From a candidate division CSSED10-310 bacterium (GTDB taxonomy: Bacteria > CSSED10-310 > JAFGDC01), in NCBI GenBank assembly GCA_016932295.1, contig JAFGDC010000612.1, forward strand, positions 1-12,370: DNA of 12,370 bases, in the 5' to 3' direction. Positions 6,854-12,370 of this stretch are shown here, piece by piece. The notes under the pieces are model-generated. The model was not told the DNA's origin. It searched no databases and was given only the letters and a program-made list of their open reading frames with translations. The translations under genes were made by a program, and so were the position numbers. The stretch's first letter is position 1. Every line of letters starts with the position of its first letter.

Positions 6854-7984
6854 TCAGCAGCCGTTGTTGATCCTGGCGACGACCGCATCGCGCATATCGG
6901 TAAGGGTGGAGTTGCCCCCCATGTCGTAGGTCCGCACCCTGCCTTCGGCGACCACCGCCTTGACGGCCTTGAACAGCCGCTCGGCCATTTCCTTCTCGCC
7001 CAGGTAATCCAGCATGAGACGAGCGGAGAGGAAGCTGGCCAGGGGATTCACCTTGTTTTGTCCAACGTATTTCGGCGCCGAACCATGGGTGGGTTCGAAG
7101 ACTGCGTAGGATTCACTGATGTTGCCGGATGCCGCGAAGCCGAGGCCGCCGACCAACTGGGCGGCGAGATCTGAGATGATATCGCCGAACATATTGGAAG
7201 ATACCAGCACCCCGTAATCCTGGGGATTCTTGACAAGCCACATGCACATGGCGTCGACGTTGGTTTCCCAAAGTTCGATGTCCGGGTACCCGGCTGCCAC
7301 AGCCCTGGCCGCCCGAACCATCATGCCGCTGGTCTCTCTGATCACATTGGGCTTCTCGACCACCGTCACCGTGGGATACCCGTTCTCCCTGGCATATTCG
7401 AACGCGGCGCGGACGATACGCTCGCAGCCCTTTCGGGTAAAAATACGGGTGGAGATGGCGATTTCGTCCAGCGGTACATCGGCGAACCGCTTCATCTTGC
7501 CGTGCGTTTCCAGCAGCGTCTGCATCAGTTTCTCGGGGACCGGATGATACTCGATGCCGGCGTACAGACCCTCGGTATTCTCGCGGAAAATCACCAGATC
7601 GATATCGTCGCGGTAGTTCAATGGATTACCCGGCAACGCCTGGCAGGGACGCAGATTGGAGTAAAGATCGAATAGCTGGCGTAGCCGTACGATGGGGCTG
7701 GAGTAGACCATGTTCCTGCCCTTCAAGGCAGCGCACAACTCGTTTTCGGCTTCCTGTTTGGGTTTCGAAGTGATCGCCCCGAACAGACATACATCCGTCG
7801 ATTTCAGGAGATCGATGGTCCGTTGTGGCAGCGCGTCTCCCTCGCTGCACCAAAACTCCCACCCGATGTCACCCCTGATGATCTCGGCATCGAAGCGGAG
7901 CGCTTCCAGCACCGCCAGCGTCGCTTCGCTTACGTCCAAACCAACTCCGTCACCCGGTAACCACGCGATCTTGAACTTGGCCAT
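6854..7984 (-). CDS. Isocitrate/isopropylmalate dehydrogenase family enzyme, probably NADP-type isocitrate dehydrogenase
   Basis: A 376-residue beta-decarboxylating dehydrogenase; the fold starts at AWLPGDGVG. Substrate-binding arginines are present in order: VRLRQ, SNLRP and VIFRENTEGLYAGIEY, whose Tyr is also conserved. SSPIVRLRQ puts a Ser at the place of E. coli Icd Ser113, which favours isocitrate over isopropylmalate. The catalytic Lys lies in VVEKPNVIRE, and the metal-binding Asp residues in NVDAMCMW and MFGDIISDLAAQ. The coenzyme loop THGSAPKYVGQNKVNP has Lys-Tyr and Val at the positions that select NADP in E. coli Icd (NAD enzymes mostly have Asp-Ile and Ala). The start at 7984 is fixed by AAGGAGG five bases upstream; the open frame to 8122 is rejected. 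The reaction would be oxidative decarboxylation of a 2-hydroxy acid to a 2-oxo acid and CO2 in the cytoplasm. Homoisocitrate, isopropylmalate, tartrate or malate remain possible substrates. Confidence 0.92.
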   Translation of the reverse strand: MAKFKIAWLPGDGVGLDVSEATLAVLEALRFDAEIIRGDIGWEFWCSEGDALPQRTIDLLKSTDVCLFGAITSKPKQEAENELCAALKGRNMVYSSPIVRLRQLFDLYSNLRPCQALPGNPLNYRDDIDLVIFRENTEGLYAGIEYHPVPEKLMQTLLETHGKMKRFADVPLDEIAISTRIFTRKGCERIVRAAFEYARENGYPTVTVVEKPNVIRETSGMMVRAARAVAAGYPDIELWETNVDAMCMWLVKNPQDYGVLVSSNMFGDIISDLAAQLVGGLGFAASGNISESYAVFEPTHGSAPKYVGQNKVNPLASFLSARLMLDYLGEKEMAERLFKAVKAVVAEGRVRTYDMGGNSTLTDMRDAVVARINNGC

Positions 7985-7989
7985 GTATT

Positions 7990-7996
7990 CCTCCTT
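7990..7996 (-). promoter_or_regulatory. Ribosome binding site of the dehydrogenase gene
   Basis: On the minus strand this reads AAGGAGG, five bases before the ATG at 7984. It decides the start against the frame that is open up to 8122. Confidence 0.85.
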
Positions 7997-8032
7997 ATAC
8001 AGTGTCAACTCGCCAGCCCACAAATCTGAAAA

Positions 8033-8061
8033 AACATATCCCATGTCCGACGACTTGCCAA
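8033..8061 (-). promoter_or_regulatory. Possible promoter of the dehydrogenase gene
   Basis: On the minus strand: TTGGCA (8056-8061), a 17-base spacer, TATGTT (8033-8038). It lies in the 155-base gap between gspM and the dehydrogenase, leaving a leader of roughly 40 bases. No terminator is visible after gspM, so read-through from the secretion operon could also transcribe the gene. Confidence 0.45.
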
Positions 8062-8139
8062 TATCAATACCCGGACGACCATTGTCTCCCCGCTTCCGAT
8101 CACATGCACCGTTCCGGCTCAACCTTTCCCGCGCCGGAT

Positions 8140-8589
8140 TCAGGGGTGATACCGCACCTCGAACTCACCGTCAAATCCCGCTTCCTGGTTTCTGCGGAGA
8201 ATCAGTGAGGTGGGTTCGCAGCCTGGCAGACGATCAACCGCCGCCAATACTTGCAAGAGCATGCGCATGGGCACGGCGGTGAGGAAAACACTCAATTCCT
8301 GGGAGGTGCCCCGATCAGCGGATCGAGTGGTGATGCGCCCCTTGATGTGAAGTGCATCGAGGATTGCCTGTACTTCTCCCGGAAATCCAGTGACGGTTTC
8401 CGCCGCCGTTCCACCTGCCGCGACCGATTTTCTTTCCAATCGATCCATTGCCCTCAGACTGATCTCGAGCCCCTTGATCCGCTCCAGGCTCTCGTCCAGA
8501 GAGGTTTTCAACAGCATTCCTCCAGCCGTCATCATCGCCGTAACGGCCAACACGGCCACCAGAACACAGGGCGGTGGCCGGCGTTTCAT
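8140..8589 (-). CDS. gspM: Type II secretion system protein M (GspM-like)
   Basis: A 149-residue single-pass inner-membrane protein: short basic cytoplasmic start (MKRRPPP), TM about residues 8-27, a charged helix likely to form a coiled coil (about 30-55), then a small periplasmic domain (about 65-149) whose pattern fits the ferredoxin-like domain of GspM/PilO proteins. GspM pairs with GspL in the assembly platform of the T2SS. The call rests mainly on size, topology and place directly after gspL, because GspM sequences are poorly conserved. The start overlaps the gspL stop (ATGA), with GAGGG six bases upstream. It is the last gene of the visible run: no gspN follows. Confidence 0.8.
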   Translation of the reverse strand: MKRRPPPCVLVAVLAVTAMMTAGGMLLKTSLDESLERIKGLEISLRAMDRLERKSVAAGGTAAETVTGFPGEVQAILDALHIKGRITTRSADRGTSQELSVFLTAVPMRMLLQVLAAVDRLPGCEPTSLILRRNQEAGFDGEFEVRYHP

Positions 8590-9884
8590 GATGAACCCTC
8601 GGCGGCGGTGATCCGTATGGAGAATCGCACTGTGCCATCCGGAGATGTGGTGGCATCCTCTATTCTGACCGCCTGTATTGACGGCGCTGCTTTCAGCGCT
8701 TCGGAGAACGTTTCAACCTCGGCGAAACTGGAGGCTAGCCCGGTGGCCAGCGCGGTATTCCGCTGGCACCGGTATTCCTCCCAGCGCAAGGCCAGGCCTC
8801 CAGGCGCGGCTCTGGACACGTCGCTCAACAAGCGCAACATCCCGCCGCCGGTCGTTTCGACCGCGGTCCTGGCCGCGGCCTCGGCGATGACCGGAGCGAC
8901 CAGTTCAGGCTGCCGCTCCCATCCCGGCGGCAGATGTAACTCCACCTGCGCCGCACGTTGCCGCACCTGTTCCCGCAAGGAATCTTCCCAGCGTGCCGTA
9001 CCAGCGAGACGAGCCGCTGCTCCCAGGGTCACCGCCGCCATGACCAACGCCACTGTTCCAACTGCCAGCACGAGTCGGCGGTAGGTCAAACCGCGCAGCG
9101 GCCATGGACCGGAACCCGCCGGGGGGAGTGCGATACATCCCTCCGGTGCCGCCGCCGCCCCGACAGCGCAGATCAGTCCGCCGCGCTCATGCATCGCCGC
9201 GTTGCCTGAACCGCTGGCGGACTCATCCAGTATTAGGTCTCCATCGGTCTGCAGCCAGGAATCGAGCCACTGGCGCCAGGATCCGGAGGCGTGGGCCCGC
9301 CAGGCGCGGATGGTGGCGGTGAGTTCACGCGCGTCCCGCAACGGCCTGATGGTCGTGCGGGAAGCCGCCAGCCTGTCCTCGTGCAGCCCGATGTAACATG
9401 TCTCCAGGCCGATTGAATGGCGCACCACTCCAGACATGGGCTCCGTTCGATCCGCCTGGTCCAGCATATAGGCATGCACCGCCGCCGGCGTGGACGTGAA
9501 GCCGTCCGGCCAGATGCCGCAATCCCGCAAGTGCTCCATGACTCCTTTGAGGTTTGCGCTTCTGACCGCCAAGACTGGCGTCCGGTCATCTCCATTCGCC
9601 GCCAGCAATTCCCAGTCTTCCGGGTTATCAGGCACCATCCCTTCCAGGTCGATCTGCCTTGCGGCATCCGGCGGAACCGTCAGAACCCATGTGACGCCGA
9701 GGTTGATGCGGACCGTGGCGGTGAACCGGGCAATCCAGCGTTCCACCTCAGCCAGCGCTGCCGTCTGATCGATCCAGATGCCATGACGGAGGACTCGCGA
9801 CGCACTCTGGTTCCTTTCCAGCACTACCGCGGCGATACTGCCCTCACGCCAGTCCATTCCAATCACATGTCCGCCGCGTTTCAC
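8586..9884 (-). CDS. gspL: Type II secretion system protein L (GspL)
   Basis: A 432-residue bitopic inner-membrane protein. The cytoplasmic part (residues 1 to about 265) starts with HVIGMDWREGSIAAVVLE, the first strand-turn pattern of the actin-like PilM/GspL fold, which in T2SS binds the ATPase GspE. One TM spans about 271-293 (LVLAVGTVALVMAAVTLGAA). The periplasmic part has a helix (about 295-315) and a PilN-like ferredoxin domain with RLLSDVSRAAPGGLALRWEE and FSEALKAAPSIQAVRIED. I chose GTG at 9884: it follows the gspK stop by one base and has GGGAG seven bases upstream. The frame is open to 9974, but the extra 30 residues overlap gspK and match nothing in the fold. Sequence is divergent from well-studied GspL; gene order supports the call. 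Confidence 0.88.
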   Translation of the reverse strand: MKRGGHVIGMDWREGSIAAVVLERNQSASRVLRHGIWIDQTAALAEVERWIARFTATVRINLGVTWVLTVPPDAARQIDLEGMVPDNPEDWELLAANGDDRTPVLAVRSANLKGVMEHLRDCGIWPDGFTSTPAAVHAYMLDQADRTEPMSGVVRHSIGLETCYIGLHEDRLAASRTTIRPLRDARELTATIRAWRAHASGSWRQWLDSWLQTDGDLILDESASGSGNAAMHERGGLICAVGAAAAPEGCIALPPAGSGPWPLRGLTYRRLVLAVGTVALVMAAVTLGAAARLAGTARWEDSLREQVRQRAAQVELHLPPGWERQPELVAPVIAEAAARTAVETTGGGMLRLLSDVSRAAPGGLALRWEEYRCQRNTALATGLASSFAEVETFSEALKAAPSIQAVRIEDATTSPDGTVRFSIRITAAEGSS

Positions 9885-9885
9885 C

Positions 9886-10803
9886 TCATCGCTCCCACTG
9901 TTCCCAACTGAGAATGTGAACACCTTCGAGTCGCCGGCGCAGCACCAGCCGCCGTTCCATGACCAGGTCACCATGCCGCAGGTGGATCTCCACCGCGAAA
10001 TAGTGGGAACGCACCGTCACCGCGCGGGAAATTTTCCCGTACACATCCGCTGTCATGCCCGGTACCTCGAGAAGATCGACTATATCATGAAATGGAGTCC
10101 TCTCCCTATATTGCATCACCGCGTGAGCCAGGCCTGCGCTGAAATCATCATCGAGACTCATCAGGACCGTTTCCCCGGCAGTATTGATGTTTATCAGTCG
10201 GTCAGAGAACACCGTCAGCAGATCCACGGAGCAGTCCAGAATGGTCCTGCCGTCACGCACTAACATCAATTCTCCCAAAGTGTCCAGGGCGGCGTTCTTG
10301 GCACCGAATCCGCCGGTCGCGTGGTAGCCGCTCTCAGCACCGCGGCTTCGCGGTGAATCGTCGGTATCGAGCCAGTCCAGCAATCCCTCCAGGTTGACGG
10401 TTCCGCATCCATTCAAGCGCAGCAGCCGTTCCAACTGCGCCAGGCGCGTGGAACTGATCGAACCATCCGGCAGCAGGAGCGCGTTGGGGTCGAACAGGGC
10501 GTTCAGGTCCGTCACCGTAACTTCCAACACGGTCCCACCGTTGGGGTACGTGCGCTTCTCAGCCCAGGCTTCCCCCAGGTGATCGAGCCTGTCGTCATCA
10601 TCGATCAACAGCCTGATCATTGCGCTCTGTGCGGAATCCGCGGCAATGCGCAGGCGGACGCCGAGAACACGGCTCTCCGCTAATGAGATCGCCTGGCGGG
10701 ACATGTACAACATATGCGCCGTGAGAAAGGTGATGAGGCCCAGCAGCAGAATTGTCACGATCAGCGCCGCTCCCCTCTGACCCCTTTCCCCACGGGCTTT
10801 CAT
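9886..10803 (-). CDS. gspK: Type II secretion system minor pseudopilin K (GspK)
   Basis: A 305-residue minor pseudopilin, much larger than its neighbours, as GspK always is. The leader ends RGQRG before AALIVTILLLGLITFL, so cleavage is expected after Gly11. The residue at +5 is Val instead of Glu, a known trait of GspK, which caps the pseudopilus tip. The motif LEGLLDWLDTDDSPRSRGAE (about residues 139-158) and a later DLLEVPGMTADVYGKI are typical of the GspK globular domain with its helical insertion. ATG at 10803 shares its A with the gspJ stop (TGATG) and has GGAG seven bases upstream; a GTG at 10806 is possible but is spaced less well. Confidence 0.93.
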   Translation of the reverse strand: MKARGERGQRGAALIVTILLLGLITFLTAHMLYMSRQAISLAESRVLGVRLRIAADSAQSAMIRLLIDDDDRLDHLGEAWAEKRTYPNGGTVLEVTVTDLNALFDPNALLLPDGSISSTRLAQLERLLRLNGCGTVNLEGLLDWLDTDDSPRSRGAESGYHATGGFGAKNAALDTLGELMLVRDGRTILDCSVDLLTVFSDRLININTAGETVLMSLDDDFSAGLAHAVMQYRERTPFHDIVDLLEVPGMTADVYGKISRAVTVRSHYFAVEIHLRHGDLVMERRLVLRRRLEGVHILSWEQWER

Positions 10804-11441
10804 CACCGGTCTCCGCCGCAGGGGATGATGATGATGCGCTCGGCTGCGCTGCCATCAGCGCCGTCGATCCGAACCCGCACTGCCTCTGGAAGCACTGAAC
10901 CGGTTTCCGAGTTCCATTCTTCAAACCATTGGTTCTTGTATAAATACGACATTTCCATCCGTTCGATGCCGGTGCGCCAAACCATCCCCTCCGGAGGCGG
11001 CAGGAAGGGATTCTCGGAAACAGACCAGTACAGCACTCCCTCACCCGCCGCCGTATGCTGATAACGGTACCGGATAGCAGTCGGAGGCTGGTGCAATCCC
11101 CCGATCAGGGTGGAAAATGTTACCACGCAGCCGGTCTCCAGACGCTGGCCGGAAAAAACTGTCCAGCGGCTTCCCGGACGGAGGAACGCGGCGTGCAGTT
11201 CATCGCTCATGCGATCCAGCATGACTTCCGTGACCGCCAGGGTTTCCAGCTCGCTATCGAGTTGCGTCGAGATGCCGAGAGTCTGTTCTATTCCGGCGTA
11301 CAGCATGACGCCGATGAGTGCCAGTACTGTCAGTGCGAGCATGACCTCCAACAGGGTGGCACCGCGTGTCAACACCGGGCTGCCGGAAACCCGGCAAACC
11401 GCCGCCATTCCAACGCCAGCGCTGTCATCGCGGGATTTCAT
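10803..11441 (-). CDS. gspJ: Type II secretion system minor pseudopilin J (GspJ)
   Basis: A 212-residue minor pseudopilin. The prepilin motif is TRG/ATLLEVMLALTVLAL, with Gly at -1, Glu at +5 and a hydrophobic helix of about 20 residues. The C-terminal domain has the spread of beta strands expected of GspJ (VVTFSTLIGG, AIRYRYQHTA, VLYWSVSENP, AVRVRIDGAD). GspJ forms a tip complex with GspI and GspK. The leader from ATG 11441 is 27 residues, long for a class III prepilin signal; a downstream ATG at 11408 would give 16. No good Shine-Dalgarno sequence is seen before either, so coupling to gspI translation is likely. The upstream TTG at 11447 overlaps the gspI stop and is less likely. Confidence 0.92.
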   Translation of the reverse strand: MKSRDDSAGVGMAAVCRVSGSPVLTRGATLLEVMLALTVLALIGVMLYAGIEQTLGISTQLDSELETLAVTEVMLDRMSDELHAAFLRPGSRWTVFSGQRLETGCVVTFSTLIGGLHQPPTAIRYRYQHTAAGEGVLYWSVSENPFLPPPEGMVWRTGIERMEMSYLYKNQWFEEWNSETGSVLPEAVRVRIDGADGSAAERIIIIPCGGDR

Positions 11442-11443
11442 GA

Positions 11444-11860
11444 TCAACGTTCACTCGCCCGCGCGATCAGTTTTTCCGCCGAGAATACCACATCCTCTGG
11501 TGCATCCGCCCGAACGATGAGTATTCCCATTTTCACCAGGCCGGAGGCATGGTCCGATTCAGTCGTACAACTCCAGTTGAGGGGTCCGCCGGGGCCGTCG
11601 ATGACGCCCTCCCGCAATCCAGGAGCCGGGTCTTTCAACTCGGCATCGGCGAACGCCCCAAGAGCGAATGATAACGCCCTGTGCGCATCCCGAGCCCGTG
11701 CCGCGGCACGCAACGCGCCATGCATGGCGGAATAACAGGTGAGCATGAGAATGCTCATGATGCAGAGCGCAATCATGACCTCGAGAAGGGTCATGCCAGC
11801 GGCGGACTGGAATCGGCGTTTCCGGATCATACTCTGATTGGAATGGAGAAGGGGCATCAT
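11444..11860 (-). CDS. gspI: Type II secretion system minor pseudopilin I (GspI)
   Basis: A 138-residue minor pseudopilin. The leader ends RRFQSAAG before MTLLEVMIALCIMSILML, with Glu at +5, so prepilin peptidase should cut after Gly22. A helix rich in Ala and Arg follows (HGALRAAARARDAHRA), then a short beta domain. Length fits GspI. ATG at 11860 overlaps the gspH stop (ATGA) and has GGAG eight bases upstream; an internal ATG at 11830 (MIRKRRF) would give a more usual 12-residue leader but has a weaker ribosome binding site. GspI starts assembly of the pseudopilus tip with GspJ and GspK. Confidence 0.9.
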   Translation of the reverse strand: MMPLLHSNQSMIRKRRFQSAAGMTLLEVMIALCIMSILMLTCYSAMHGALRAAARARDAHRALSFALGAFADAELKDPAPGLREGVIDGPGGPLNWSCTTESDHASGLVKMGILIVRADAPEDVVFSAEKLIARASER

Positions 11861-12354
11861 GGAGTATTCTCCGGCGGGCGGATCTTCAGCTCCAGATCAG
11901 GGCTGAAGGCGGGGATGAGGATGGTGAAACGCCTGCCGGCTCTGTCCCTCAGCTCCAGTTCACTGCTCTCCATGATTCCGTAACGGTTGATCTCCATGGG
12001 GACGAGGCCGCTGTTGTGGGTGGTCCGGAGAGTCATGACTTCCACCAGGTCGAGCACCTGGGGGATCCGCACGGTTACCGATGCATCGTCAGCCGTTTCC
12101 ATCGCGCGGCGGCTGGAAATACTGTCATGGTCGATGTCCACCATGATCCAGCGGGATTTCCGTGCCAGCGCAGCCTCGCGCCGCACCGCCCGGATCATGG
12201 CTCCGATTTGCCGGCAGGCGGCCTTGGCTTTCAACTCCGACCGGTCACCGATCGGGATGACGACAAGAGAGAGAAGGAGCCCCATGACCACGATTACGGC
12301 GATGAGTTCGAGGGTGGTGAAACCGCCGGCTGGCTCAGCCTTCGATATCGGCAT
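11857..12354 (-). CDS. gspH: Type II secretion system minor pseudopilin H (GspH)
   Basis: A 165-residue minor pseudopilin. The short leader MPISKAEPAGG precedes FTTLELIAVIVVMGLLLSLV, the standard prepilin start with Phe at +1 and Glu at +5. The soluble domain includes CRQIGAMIRAVRREAALARKSRW, the helix characteristic of GspH/FimT proteins, then beta strands. ATG at 12354 has GGGAG eight bases upstream and lies inside the end of gspG (20-base overlap). GspH sits near the tip of the pseudopilus and joins the I-J-K complex to the GspG fibre. Confidence 0.9.
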   Translation of the reverse strand: MPISKAEPAGGFTTLELIAVIVVMGLLLSLVVIPIGDRSELKAKAACRQIGAMIRAVRREAALARKSRWIMVDIDHDSISSRRAMETADDASVTVRIPQVLDLVEVMTLRTTHNSGLVPMEINRYGIMESSELELRDRAGRRFTILIPAFSPDLELKIRPPENTP

Positions 12355-12370
12355 TGCGACCGCTCCCGCC
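12335..12370 (-). CDS. gspG: Type II secretion system major pseudopilin G (GspG), last 11 codons
   Basis: Only the C-terminus lies in the window: the frame entering at 12370 reads GGSGRNADIEG and stops with TGA at 12335-12337. The glycine-rich GG.G.NADI ending resembles the calcium-loop C-terminus of GspG, the main pseudopilin, and gspG is the usual gene before gspH. It overlaps the gspH start by 20 bases. The call depends on 11 residues plus gene order. Confidence 0.7.
   Translation of the reverse strand, partial: GGSGRNADIEG

Noticed and set aside
8251..9084. A 277-codon plus-strand frame opposite gspM and gspL
   Set aside because: The composition is typical of a shadow frame, and the minus-strand genes have fitting topology, overlaps and ribosome binding sites.
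9885..9974. N-terminal extension of GspL by 30 residues
   Set aside because: It would overlap gspK by about 90 bases and adds sequence outside the actin-like fold; GTG at 9884 has a well-placed GGGAG.
1..12370. CRISPR arrays, tRNA or rRNA genes, insertion sequences, phage or defence genes
   Set aside because: I looked for regular repeats, transposase motifs and RNA-like folds on both strands and saw none; genes are intact and tightly packed.

Overview
The window is a gene-dense, GC-rich stretch (GC clearly above 50% by eye, not counted) from a Gram-negative, two-membrane bacterium. Evidence for the cell type is an RND tripartite efflux operon, a type II secretion system (T2SS) gene run and an outer-membrane beta-barrel protein. 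All recognisable genes lie on the minus strand, so transcription runs from high to low coordinates. I cannot name the phylum from sequence alone. The T2SS and RND proteins do not look like close enterobacterial relatives.

Layout in transcription order. (1) 12370-8140: a tightly packed T2SS run, gspG (last 11 codons only), gspH, gspI, gspJ, gspK, gspL and gspM. Neighbouring genes overlap by 1-20 bases or are 1-2 bases apart. G to K are the major and minor pseudopilins; L and M are the inner-membrane platform. The cluster continues upstream beyond the window edge. (2) 7984-6854: an isocitrate/isopropylmalate dehydrogenase family enzyme with its own plausible promoter and a strong hairpin terminator after it. 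(3) 6778-5618: a signal-peptide-bearing outer-membrane beta-barrel protein, probably of the putative beta-barrel porin 2 type. (4) 5617-5233: 385 bases without a convincing gene; the right-hand part of it in transcription order holds the promoter and a palindromic candidate operator of the next operon. (5) 5232-1: a four-gene efflux operon encoding a TetR-family repressor, a lipoprotein periplasmic adaptor, an RND (HAE1-type) permease and the start of a TolC-like outer-membrane channel cut by the window edge. Its genes are linked by ATGA or TGATG overlaps.

How the genes work together. The efflux operon is a complete tripartite pump with its repressor as first gene. The inverted repeat TGAATATACATTCA covers the predicted -10 box, which suggests autorepression relieved by a pump substrate. 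The T2SS genes build the pseudopilus and assembly platform that pushes folded proteins across the outer membrane. The dehydrogenase and the beta-barrel protein sit between the two systems with no obvious functional link to either.

Most of the window is well-known biology. I see no clear undescribed system. The points most worth checking are the candidate TetR operator, the altered proton-relay residues of the RND pump, the coenzyme and active-site signature of the dehydrogenase, and the unexplained 5301-5617 stretch.
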